This document shows positions 17,262-25,311 of a stretch of 64,000 nt of DNA, in pieces. Where the stretch lies: assembly GCF_001517625.2 (NCBI RefSeq), contig NZ_LN999825.1, forward strand, positions 124,001 to 188,000, read 5' to 3'. This DNA is from Clostridium sp. AT4 (GTDB taxonomy: Bacteria; Bacillota; Clostridia; Lachnospirales; Lachnospiraceae). The position numbers and the translations under genes are program-made. The notes under the pieces are model-generated. The model had not been told where the DNA came from and did not search any database. It was given only the letters and a program-made list of their open reading frames with translations. The first letter of the stretch is position 1, and each line of letters begins with the position of its first letter.

Positions 17262-19241
17262 TCAATCTGTATATTCCCGTACAAGCGCTTCCCTGGTATT
17301 CATGGTTCTGGGGATAACCTCCCAGTCCTCCAGAGTGACTCTGTCTGCATGGCGGATATAAAATCCATATGCAGGTACATCTCCAAATGCGTTATTTTCC
17401 GGGTAATCGCGGACATTCTCATAAACAGGAGTCCGAATATCCAGAACCTCCTTATTATCATGGTAAACAGCCTTAAAATCACGGATCCTGATATCTGATA
17501 CACGGCGTTCCGTATGAACTCCGTTCTCATCCGTCTGAAAGCCTGTGATAATACTCGGAACCTCTGTATTATAAGCCCGTACATGCTCAATTACAACATG
17601 TTCAATGGCTCCTCCGAAGGCTTTTTCCTGCCGGTCCGTTTCATTTAAAAATCCATACTTGTTTCTCATGTTCAGGCAGATAAAAACAGGACAGCAGACC
17701 CGGTCCATCTCTATATTGCGGATCTGGACATTCTGGATCCGGCTTCCGTCTGCAGATTCAATGGAAATTCCGGAAACCGTTCCCGGATAAATGTCCGGCA
17801 GCATAAAGCGGCAGTTTTCAACGGTAATATCCTTAATATCAAAGTATGTCTCTGTTCCGATCTTAAATGCATTCATTACGGAAACGACGGTACAGTTTTT
17901 AATATGAACCTGCTCGGTTCCCTTCATTTCTGCATCTGCATCCTCAATGGTAATCCCGTCATGCCCCTGCTTCATAGGGGATTTCACACAGATCCCGTCG
18001 TCGGCACAGGATACAAAGCAGTGGTTGATTTCGACCTGGCTGCTTCCCATGATGTCGATTCCGTCTGTATTTGCCACATGGCGGTTTCCATTGATTACCA
18101 GATCATGTACCATAACCTGATGGCTGCAGTCAATGCTGAGGGTCCAGTCCAGAGCATCCTCGATTATGATATTTTCGATCACCGCATTGGTACAGCCCCG
18201 CACCCACAGAGTGTACATGGGTCTTGGAATCGAAGGAAGTCCTTCCGCATAGCGGTCCTCCGCATAACGGATCCGGCTGCGGTATGTATAGCGGATGGAA
18301 TCTACCGGATATCCCATGGGATCATATAAAAAGGGCGGAAGCTTAGTTGTCTCCATAGGAACCGTCAAAGGCGGATTCTTTGGCAGATAGACAAAATATT
18401 CTCCCCTTCCAATGATTTTTCCGCCTCCTGTGATTTTCACATTTTCTGCATTTACGCAGGCAATCAGGGCGTCTTTATACTGCTTTAAATCTCTGGAAGC
18501 ACACAGGGCGCTGTCCTTCTGGATCCACAGGGTAACGCCGGAAGCCACATAAACAGTTCCCACACAATAATAGCCGCCTGCAACCAGTACCGTTCCCCCG
18601 CAGGCTGCCGCAGCATCCACTGCTGCCTGAACCGCTTCTGTAGAAATAGTTTCTCCATCGGGAACCGCTCCGTAATCACGCACATCAAACACATTTTCTC
18701 CTGTCGGAAGCTCCATGGAATGAATATACTCTCCAAAAGGAATGGATGGATAGTAATCTCCCTCATAGATCACGCCATGACCGGGATAGGTGGGCTGATC
18801 CCTAAAAAAGCTCTGCCAGTGGATCAGATCTTTGCTGACTGCAAGGCCGATGCTCCCGGACCGTTTCCCTGTCATTTCCTGTCCCTCATAGACAGCCAGA
18901 TACATTTCAAGTTCTGTATCCCAGACTGCGCTTACGGCATGGATCCCGGCTGCTGCCCACGGAAACTGTGTCCAGCTCCGGGAGGGCTCTGCTTCCTTTC
19001 CTGCTTCTCCCTCCGGCTGTCCGCCCTCAAAAACGGACGGAACTGTCCAGTATGTTAAATCCCGGCTGCTGCTTGCCACCTGTACGGTTTCTGTGTGATC
19101 TCCATCGCTTACATGACGGTTCATCACAATGGTCTTTACTCCATCCTTTATATAGAGCCTTGGGCTGCTCCAGCTTACGTTTTCTGCCGCCTTAAAGATA
19201 ACTGGCGCCTTGATCCTGGTAAGATTCTTCTCTGTCTTCAT
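17262..19241 (-). CDS. GH28-family glycoside hydrolase with extra N-terminal propeller-like region
   Basis: A 659-aa protein without a signal peptide, so probably cytoplasmic. Residues about 183-659 form a right-handed beta-helix of the polygalacturonase family, starting N-V-F-D-V-R-D-Y-G-A-V, with catalytic-site motifs N-T-D-G (391-394) and A-D-D-G (413-416). The usual G-H-G motif is not visible; M-N-A-F-K-I-G-T-E-T stands at about the expected position. The first 150 residues look like one or two blades of a GH32/GH43-type propeller (S-S-P-R-L-Y, A-S-S-S-R-D-L-T-Y-W, A-V-S-K-D-L-I-H-W). It probably trims galacturonide- or rhamnose-linked oligosaccharides taken up by the ABC importer. GGAAAGG precedes the chosen ATG. 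Confidence 0.82.
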   Translation of the reverse strand: MKTEKNLTRIKAPVIFKAAENVSWSSPRLYIKDGVKTIVMNRHVSDGDHTETVQVASSSRDLTYWTVPSVFEGGQPEGEAGKEAEPSRSWTQFPWAAAGIHAVSAVWDTELEMYLAVYEGQEMTGKRSGSIGLAVSKDLIHWQSFFRDQPTYPGHGVIYEGDYYPSIPFGEYIHSMELPTGENVFDVRDYGAVPDGETISTEAVQAAVDAAAACGGTVLVAGGYYCVGTVYVASGVTLWIQKDSALCASRDLKQYKDALIACVNAENVKITGGGKIIGRGEYFVYLPKNPPLTVPMETTKLPPFLYDPMGYPVDSIRYTYRSRIRYAEDRYAEGLPSIPRPMYTLWVRGCTNAVIENIIIEDALDWTLSIDCSHQVMVHDLVINGNRHVANTDGIDIMGSSQVEINHCFVSCADDGICVKSPMKQGHDGITIEDADAEMKGTEQVHIKNCTVVSVMNAFKIGTETYFDIKDITVENCRFMLPDIYPGTVSGISIESADGSRIQNVQIRNIEMDRVCCPVFICLNMRNKYGFLNETDRQEKAFGGAIEHVVIEHVRAYNTEVPSIITGFQTDENGVHTERRVSDIRIRDFKAVYHDNKEVLDIRTPVYENVRDYPENNAFGDVPAYGFYIRHADRVTLEDWEVIPRTMNTREALVREYTD

Positions 19242-19266
19242 CGTGTCTTCCTTTCCTTTTTTATTT

Positions 19267-21705
19267 TTATAAAAGATACTGCGTATCGTCCTGCACCGCC
19301 TGATAACGAAGTTCAAATCCGTCCTCTGTTTTTAAGGTTCCCGTTTCCCGACAGTAAGACGGTTTCAGTCCCTGCACCCAGTTTCCAAATTCTTCCAGTG
19401 TGTTCCATTTCTCCGTACTGCCGCAGACGCACAGATATGCCATATCATCACCATAAGCCCTGAGTTCACAGTGAAAGATCGTATCGTCAAAGGGCGTCAG
19501 CTCTGTACTGCACCACAATCCCATATAGCCTGTATCCTTTTTTAAGAGGAGCCAGTTTCCGGCTTTCAGCACACGGTCAAACCGGTCCCTGGGGCAGTAA
19601 ATATGGGTAAAATGAATGGGATGGCTTTCAGGAATCCGGTAAACCGCACCCACTTTTCCCGGAACCTGCTTTACAGCCGGCATCACACCATTTCCATACC
19701 AGTATCCCGGCCGCATATCGGATTGTTCCGAGGTGGCTCCCGGATGGTTTGCAAATATCACTGCCTCCGGTGACAGTGCTCCATACCACATATGCTGCTG
19801 ATAACCGTAAATTCCCGGCCCGAAAGCAGAGGTTCCATGGAAGCATTCATTTAATGATTTGGTAAATGCATGGGTATGGACTTTTTCTCCCTGCCCGGAG
19901 CGGATATTTTCCCATCTGGCGTCACGGTCTGCTCTGGGAGATTCTACGGAGGTTAAGCAGTAATCCTGCGTTTTTTCAAGAACGATGGCAGCATTTCCAG
20001 AGGTACAGCGGCAGGATATATCCTGCTTCATCCGTTCCTTCATCCCCTGTGGGAAACGGTAGGTGCTTCCTGAAAGAAAGCCCAGCCATCCCTCTCCGTA
20101 AGCCCAGGGCGCCTCCGGGTCGATCCGGTTGATCAGAGACTGTGCTCCCTGGCAGAAGGGATAAATTACCTCTCTGTAAACCCGTCCCATAGGCGCAATG
20201 ATGCTTCCTTTAAAGGTCTGAGTACAAAGTTCCTCCACCAGGCGGTCCTCCAGTGCCCTTGCCCGGTCTGAAATCTCCTTTTCGGCAAAATCAATCACAT
20301 TTAACAGAGCCGCAAAGGTCACGCACATATAGACGGTGCTTAAAAATTCCTCAAAACCGTATTCTTCTGTATCATCCAGCCACTGCAAAAGACGGCTGCG
20401 TCCCCATTTCTGAAGTGTTTCTCCCTTCATGCCGGCCCGCGGGAAATACTCCTCAGGGTAAAGCTTTCCGGCTTCCATGGCAGCAGAGTAAAACATCAGG
20501 GAATGATTTTCGCTCCAGAAGCACATGGCGTCCGCCCCGTCCATATCCATCCAATACCGGTAATTTAAAAGCACCTGCTTTGTTCTCTCCTGCAGCTTTT
20601 CATCCATCTCATACAGATGCATATACCGGATCAGGCCGCAGACCAGAAAATCTGAGCAGTCCACCCGTTCCTCGATCAGATCCAGCGTTTCAAATAAGCG
20701 CTGCCTATCCTTAGGGTCATGGATTCCCAGCTGCTTTCTTGCCAGGATATTAAAAACCGCAAAACCGAATTTTCCCCGGTTCAGGCTTCCCACAGATGCA
20801 ATTTCCTTTAAGATCCGCTTCCAGTTTTCTTCTTCTGCCATACCCGATGACGGATAACAGGGGAGGCGGCGTTCTGTAAATTCCAGCTCACGGCTCAGCT
20901 CATATTCTGGGCGCTTCCGTATTACGGATATAAGGGCTGTTGCTTCCGGCACAGGCAGGATCTTCTTTCCCTCAAGAGAAATCTCCTTTTGGGGAAGGCA
21001 CATAACCTCATAGTCCGGACTGTCCCTGTGAAAGCAGACAGATGTCTCTGCCCCTGCAATTTCAGGCATCACAAGACTTCCCTGTTCCAGACAAAGCTGC
21101 CTCATAAACTCCGTATCCTCAAATACCTGCTCCTGGAACCGGTCGTCCGGCAGTGCTGTCTTTATGTGCTCCCTATGGCTCACGATCTGGATTCCCACTA
21201 TATTTCTGGTATCCCGCACACCCAGATTCTCACATTCACACAGGATCAGATTCTTTCCCTGATTCAGCTGAAATATCACATCCTGATACTGGATCGGCTT
21301 ATAAACCGGCCGTTTTACCTCTCCTGCCAGTTTCCCGTTGCAGTAGATCCCCACTGCCATATAGGTCCAGATCCTGGCCTGCACCTCACAGGCTGTATCT
21401 GCATTCAGGTTCACAGCAGCTAACAGGCTGACGCTCTGAAGCGTGCTGTAGAAATGGGATACGTCAATAAAGCAGTTATTTCCCGGAGCCCATACAGACC
21501 ATCTGCACCCGTTCTCTGCCTCTTGTCCCAATCGGGGATCGACCTGGTATTCCTCCTTTTTAGGCGTTACGATCTGCGCTCTGAGACGCGCTTCCAGCTC
21601 CAGCTGGTTTTCCGCCCTCTCATCCGACTTAAAAGGCGTAACCTTCGGCCCCGCGATCATATATTCCATGATAAATCCGTCATGGCCCAGCATCCATTCT
21701 TTCAT
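19267..21705 (-). CDS. large uncharacterised protein of the glycan operon
   Basis: An 812-aa protein that I cannot assign to a family. There is no signal peptide or membrane span. The N-terminal third has beta-sandwich-like stretches (I-D-V-S-H-F-Y-S-T-L-Q-S-V, Q-A-R-I-W-T-Y-M-A-V-G-I-Y, I-L-C-E-C-E-N-L-G-V). The middle (about 300-560) is helical with Trp/Tyr/His motifs such as W-S-E-N-H-S-L-M-F-Y, reminiscent of alpha/alpha-toroid glycan lyases and hydrolases. The C-terminal third is beta-rich (G-Y-W-Y-G-N-G-V-M-P). That architecture is seen in polysaccharide lyases and related enzymes, so an enzyme acting on imported oligosaccharides is plausible but unproven. It lies between the transporter genes and GH28. 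Confidence 0.6.
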   Translation of the reverse strand: MKEWMLGHDGFIMEYMIAGPKVTPFKSDERAENQLELEARLRAQIVTPKKEEYQVDPRLGQEAENGCRWSVWAPGNNCFIDVSHFYSTLQSVSLLAAVNLNADTACEVQARIWTYMAVGIYCNGKLAGEVKRPVYKPIQYQDVIFQLNQGKNLILCECENLGVRDTRNIVGIQIVSHREHIKTALPDDRFQEQVFEDTEFMRQLCLEQGSLVMPEIAGAETSVCFHRDSPDYEVMCLPQKEISLEGKKILPVPEATALISVIRKRPEYELSRELEFTERRLPCYPSSGMAEEENWKRILKEIASVGSLNRGKFGFAVFNILARKQLGIHDPKDRQRLFETLDLIEERVDCSDFLVCGLIRYMHLYEMDEKLQERTKQVLLNYRYWMDMDGADAMCFWSENHSLMFYSAAMEAGKLYPEEYFPRAGMKGETLQKWGRSRLLQWLDDTEEYGFEEFLSTVYMCVTFAALLNVIDFAEKEISDRARALEDRLVEELCTQTFKGSIIAPMGRVYREVIYPFCQGAQSLINRIDPEAPWAYGEGWLGFLSGSTYRFPQGMKERMKQDISCRCTSGNAAIVLEKTQDYCLTSVESPRADRDARWENIRSGQGEKVHTHAFTKSLNECFHGTSAFGPGIYGYQQHMWYGALSPEAVIFANHPGATSEQSDMRPGYWYGNGVMPAVKQVPGKVGAVYRIPESHPIHFTHIYCPRDRFDRVLKAGNWLLLKKDTGYMGLWCSTELTPFDDTIFHCELRAYGDDMAYLCVCGSTEKWNTLEEFGNWVQGLKPSYCRETGTLKTEDGFELRYQAVQDDTQYLL

Positions 21706-21742
21706 CCGTTTTCTCCTTCATCATACGCCCGCAGGCTCATTT

Positions 21743-21777
21743 ATTAAAATAAGCCGCCTATCCGAAGATAAGCGGCT
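21743..21777 (-). terminator. intra-operon terminator after the ABC permeases
   Basis: An 11-bp stem (21752-21762 with 21767-21777, one G-U) with a UUCG loop is followed leftward by TATTTTAAT. It would lower transcription of the downstream enzyme genes relative to the importer. Confidence 0.85.
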
Positions 21778-21782
21778 CATTT

Positions 21783-22649
21783 TTATCCCTTTACTGCGCC
21801 GGTAGTCATACCGCCCATAAAGTATCTGCTGAAAATACAATATGTAATAAGCATAGGAATAATAGCGATGGTCGCACCTGCAAACATAATGTTCCAGGCT
21901 GCAGCGCCGTCCCCTGCATTTTTCAGCATATTTACACCTACCGTCAGAGGTCTTAATTTATCATTTGTCATAGTAAATACCAGCGGAAGAATGTACTCGT
22001 TCCAGCCCTGTCTAAAGGACAAAAGCGCGATAGTAGCCATAACCGGCTTTAACAGAGGCACGATTACCAGACGGTAGGTCTGAAAGAAGGTACATCCGTC
22101 AATCTTGGCTGCCTCATCCAGCTCCTTTGGAAGGGAGTTTACAAAGCCTCTGCAAAGGAAAATATAAGTTGCCTGTCCGGTTCCTACCGAAATAAGGATA
22201 ACCGAGAAAAGATTCTTATTCATATGCAGCTTTACCGCAAGTTCAAACAGAGGTCTTAATGAAACAGAACCCACATTGATAAACATAAACGCTACAAACA
22301 GGCTGTACAGGAGTTCTTTTCCCCGGAAATTCCTTCTGGAAAATACATATCCGGACATAGTAGATGTAAGAAGCGTAATCGTCATAACACCCAGAGCCAG
22401 GAAAATACTGTTCATAGTGTAGGTAGCAAAATTAGCCTGCTTCCATGCATCTGAGTAATTGGAAAATACCCAGTGGCTTGGAAGGATATTTGTTCCGCCT
22501 ACTAAAAGCTCTGAGTTTTCCTTAAAGGAACCCAGTATGATATAAAGGATCGGGAATACCATAAAGAGCGCCAGGATCAGCATAAGCACCCAGACAATCC
22601 CTCGTAAAATTTTCGATTTGGTGGAATACACCGCATGACCTTTTTCCAT
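21783..22649 (-). CDS. carbohydrate ABC transporter permease (MalG-like)
   Basis: A 288-aa CUT1-family inner-membrane permease with six predicted hydrophobic spans. The cytoplasmic coupling loop D-E-A-A-K-I-D-G-C-x-x-x-Q-T-Y-R-L-V-I-V-P-L-L-K-P (about residues 185-210) is the EAA motif that contacts the ATPase. The C-terminus ends near F-S-R-Y-F-M-G-G-M-T-x-G-A-V-K-G, the usual MalG/LacG ending. It follows the first permease by 11 bases. No ATPase gene is in the operon; such systems often share one MsmX-type ATPase encoded elsewhere (inferred here). Confidence 0.94.
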   Translation of the reverse strand: MEKGHAVYSTKSKILRGIVWVLMLILALFMVFPILYIILGSFKENSELLVGGTNILPSHWVFSNYSDAWKQANFATYTMNSIFLALGVMTITLLTSTMSGYVFSRRNFRGKELLYSLFVAFMFINVGSVSLRPLFELAVKLHMNKNLFSVILISVGTGQATYIFLCRGFVNSLPKELDEAAKIDGCTFFQTYRLVIVPLLKPVMATIALLSFRQGWNEYILPLVFTMTNDKLRPLTVGVNMLKNAGDGAAAWNIMFAGATIAIIPMLITYCIFSRYFMGGMTTGAVKG

Positions 22650-22660
22650 GGTTTTCCTCC

Positions 22661-23575
22661 TTATACTACATCATCCAGTTTTCTGGATACAAACAGATAG
22701 ATTGCTGTGATAATACCTACGATCAGAGCTGCCACAACACTTAAGAGAGCGCCGTAACCGATCTGTGCCTGAGTGGTTGTATTGGTAGTTCCAAAGATCA
22801 GGTTGTAAATGTATAAGAACATTACCATAGAGCGGTTTCCCGGACCTCCCTTGGAGAGAACCATGATCGCCTCGTAATCCTTAAATGCGCTGGTAATAGC
22901 CAGCATCAGAACAACCTTAAGAACCGGAGCCAGCATAGGCAGTGTGATATAAAAGAAGGTCTGGACTGCGCCTGCCCCGTCGATCTTGGCCGATTCATAT
23001 ACGTCCTCTGCCACGCTGTTCATTCCCGTAGTAAAATACAGCATATAGTTTCCAAGACCGCCCCAGACTGCCAGTACCGTTACAGCCACCATAACCCATT
23101 CCTTGCTGGTCAGCCATTTAATGGGAGAATCAATCAGGTGTGCACTTAAAAGCATTTCATTAGCAATACCGTTCTGAGTTGCAAAAATAAATGCAAAGAT
23201 CATACCGGAAATAGACGTACTGATAACCGTAGGCATAAAATAAATGCCTCTGAAGAAATTGCTTCCTCTCATCTTTGCATTTAAAAGTACAGCTAAAAGC
23301 AGCGCCAGGGGGATAATAAAGGCCAGCTTATAGACTGCGTATTCCATAGTGTGTCCCACGCTTCCCCAGAATGCCTTATCCGACAACATTCTCATAAAGT
23401 TCCGGCTTCCGGTATAGGTAGCTGTAAATCCATTATAGTCAAAACATACATACCGGAAAATCCAGATAAATGGATAGATGGAGCACACAGCTAAAAGGAT
23501 GGTGGAGGGAGTCAGCATCAGCGCCGCCGCAATACCGTCCCTTGTAATCTTAAATTTTTTCTTCTTCGTGTTCAT
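22661..23575 (-). CDS. carbohydrate ABC transporter permease (MalF-like)
   Basis: A 304-aa CUT1 permease that pairs with the MalG-like protein. Six hydrophobic spans are visible, with the EAA coupling loop E-S-A-K-I-D-G-A-G-A-V-Q-T-F-F-Y-I-T-L-P-M-L-A-P near residues 200-225. The segment F-F-R-G-I-Y-F-M-P-T-V-I-S is the typical start of the permease core. It is separated from the binding-protein gene by a hairpin that probably reduces read-through, giving excess binding protein. Confidence 0.94.
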   Translation of the reverse strand: MNTKKKKFKITRDGIAAALMLTPSTILLAVCSIYPFIWIFRYVCFDYNGFTATYTGSRNFMRMLSDKAFWGSVGHTMEYAVYKLAFIIPLALLLAVLLNAKMRGSNFFRGIYFMPTVISTSISGMIFAFIFATQNGIANEMLLSAHLIDSPIKWLTSKEWVMVAVTVLAVWGGLGNYMLYFTTGMNSVAEDVYESAKIDGAGAVQTFFYITLPMLAPVLKVVLMLAITSAFKDYEAIMVLSKGGPGNRSMVMFLYIYNLIFGTTNTTTQAQIGYGALLSVVAALIVGIITAIYLFVSRKLDDVV

Positions 23576-23600
23576 CTAAAACCTCCTGCATACAGGCTGT

Positions 23601-23644
23601 AAAAACCGAAGGGGAACCGGTACATTCCAGCAGCCGGATCCCCT
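23601..23644 (-). terminator. attenuator-type hairpin after the binding-protein gene
   Basis: An 11-bp stem with one T-T mismatch (23610-23620 with 23634-23644) is followed leftward by CGGTTTTTAC. Partial termination here would favour binding protein over permeases. Confidence 0.75.
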
Positions 23645-23658
23645 CTGTCAATTATTGC

Positions 23659-25065
23659 TTATTTATCCAGATATGTGATCGTTCCGTCGCTTGGATGAAG
23701 AGGATCATAATCGGAAATCACCAGTCTCTTGGTAGCGCCGGAAGCCACGTCTGCCTCCAGAGCCTCATTGTAACGGGTATTCAGATCTTCGATGGCCTCA
23801 TCTACGTCTACATAATCCATTACTGCATTCCAAAGCACAACTCTGTAGTCATCTCCTGTCAGGTTAATTACCGGAGGCTTCGGATATACGGACTCATAAT
23901 CAAGCAGTGAGAAATCTGCCATACGTCCGATCTTGGTCTTGTCGATTGCAGCATCCATATAGGTGCTGATCGGCAGGCAGTAGCCGCTCTCCAGATATCC
24001 TTTTAAGAACTCTTCAGACTGGAAGTACTGAATTACCTTCCATGCCTCATCCTTATGCTCAGAGGTAGATACGATACCGTATGCCTTGGAAGGAGTTGTC
24101 TGCAGTGCGCCCTCAATCTCACCTGTCAGGGACGGAACCTCTGCTACGCCCCACTCAAACTCGGTAATCGGAATCTGATTGGTAAATACGCTGGCTTCCT
24201 GAGAAGCGTTGCTCCACAGGGCAAACTGGCCTTCTGCAAACAGAGCTCTCATATTGTCAACGCCCTGCTGATCCGGATATGCGATGTCTTCAGAAATAAA
24301 TCTCTTTCCAAGTTCAACAATATCCTTGTAGCCGCTGAAGTCATATTTTCCGTTTACATAGTCATAGTAGTAAATACCGGAAACCTGAGCGGACATTTCC
24401 AGAAGACGCTCAAAGGTAGATGCGGATGTAAATCCGATACCATAATAGTTGCCTGCACCCTTTGCTGTAATATCCTTAGCCATATCAATGTAATCTTCTA
24501 ATTTGGAAGGAATTTCTGTATAACCGCACTCTTCCAGAATATTCTTATTATATTCTACACGAACGCCGGAACGCATACCGCTGTATACAAAGTAGATATT
24601 TCCGTTTCTTGTATTCTCGCCTTCATAGGAATGCTCATAGGGTTCATTTACCTTCTGGAAGGTTTCATCGGAATCAATGTACTCGTTTAAAGGCATCAGA
24701 ATTCCTGTATCTGCAAATGTATTTAATGGAAGGCTGTTTGCGCCTACAACATCAGGAGCGGTTCCGCCGTTATATGCCAGAGCCAGCATATTCTTATAAT
24801 CCTCTGTAATAACAGTCAGATTGATAAAAATATTGTCCTCATTGTTCTGGTTGTACTGATCAATCATCTTTTCTACATACTCCAGATCATGACGATCCTC
24901 TGTCCATACCTCTACTGTAGTCGCACCCTCAGGAGCCTTGGCTTCTCCGCCCTCTGCCTGGGTATTTTCTACATTCGCTGCCGTGTCGGAACCGGAACCG
25001 CAGCCTACAACAGAAGCTGCCATCACTGCTGCCAGAGCAATGCTGATGAAACGTTTCTTTCTCAT
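23659..25065 (-). CDS. sugar ABC transporter substrate-binding lipoprotein
   Basis: A 468-aa extracellular solute-binding protein (family 1 type). The first 22 residues are a lipoprotein signal (M-R-K-K-R, hydrophobic core, lipobox V-V-G-C with the lipidated Cys at 22), followed by an acidic Ser/Gly/Glu-rich tether. The body has the usual T-T-V-E-V-W-T-E-D start and an F-A-E-G-Q-F-A-L-W-S motif. I chose the ATG with AAGGAGG upstream; the longer frame adds an unlikely basic extension. It heads the leftward operon and is divergent from the response regulator. The ligand is unknown; GH28, GH38 and GH51 neighbours suggest an oligosaccharide from plant cell wall or glycan debris. Confidence 0.93.
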   Translation of the reverse strand: MRKKRFISIALAAVMAASVVGCGSGSDTAANVENTQAEGGEAKAPEGATTVEVWTEDRHDLEYVEKMIDQYNQNNEDNIFINLTVITEDYKNMLALAYNGGTAPDVVGANSLPLNTFADTGILMPLNEYIDSDETFQKVNEPYEHSYEGENTRNGNIYFVYSGMRSGVRVEYNKNILEECGYTEIPSKLEDYIDMAKDITAKGAGNYYGIGFTSASTFERLLEMSAQVSGIYYYDYVNGKYDFSGYKDIVELGKRFISEDIAYPDQQGVDNMRALFAEGQFALWSNASQEASVFTNQIPITEFEWGVAEVPSLTGEIEGALQTTPSKAYGIVSTSEHKDEAWKVIQYFQSEEFLKGYLESGYCLPISTYMDAAIDKTKIGRMADFSLLDYESVYPKPPVINLTGDDYRVVLWNAVMDYVDVDEAIEDLNTRYNEALEADVASGATKRLVISDYDPLHPSDGTITYLDK

Positions 25066-25167
25066 AACTTCCTCCTTAAAATTTTTTATTTTCTGTTTCC
25101 TTCTTACCTGTCGATGGCATAACTTTATCATTTATTTTTCACAATCAGAAGGACATATTTTATCTTC

Positions 25168-25201
25168 CATGTAACAATTTTTATGCTGTCTCATGTAACA
25201 A
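25168..25201. promoter_or_regulatory. direct repeats, candidate response-regulator sites
   Basis: Two exact CATGTAACAA repeats (25168-25177 and 25192-25201) are 24 bases apart, about two helical turns, between the binding-protein gene and its divergent response regulator. AraC-type regulators usually bind such direct repeats. The binding-protein gene lacks a strong sigma-A promoter, which fits activation from here. Confidence 0.55.
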
Positions 25202-25210
25202 ATCCCATGC

Positions 25211-25239
25211 TTGACAGTCATTATACTGGCGTATATAAT
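25211..25239 (+). promoter_or_regulatory. sigma-A promoter of the response-regulator/kinase operon
   Basis: Consensus -35 TTGACA (25211-25216), 17-base spacer, -10 TATAAT (25234-25239), about 70 bases before the chosen start codon. Confidence 0.9.
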
Positions 25240-25311
25240 CGAAATCACACCATATTTCTGATTATCTGTCTGTACCATCATCTATTTATTTTCGCCCACA
25301 GGAGGACCCTC

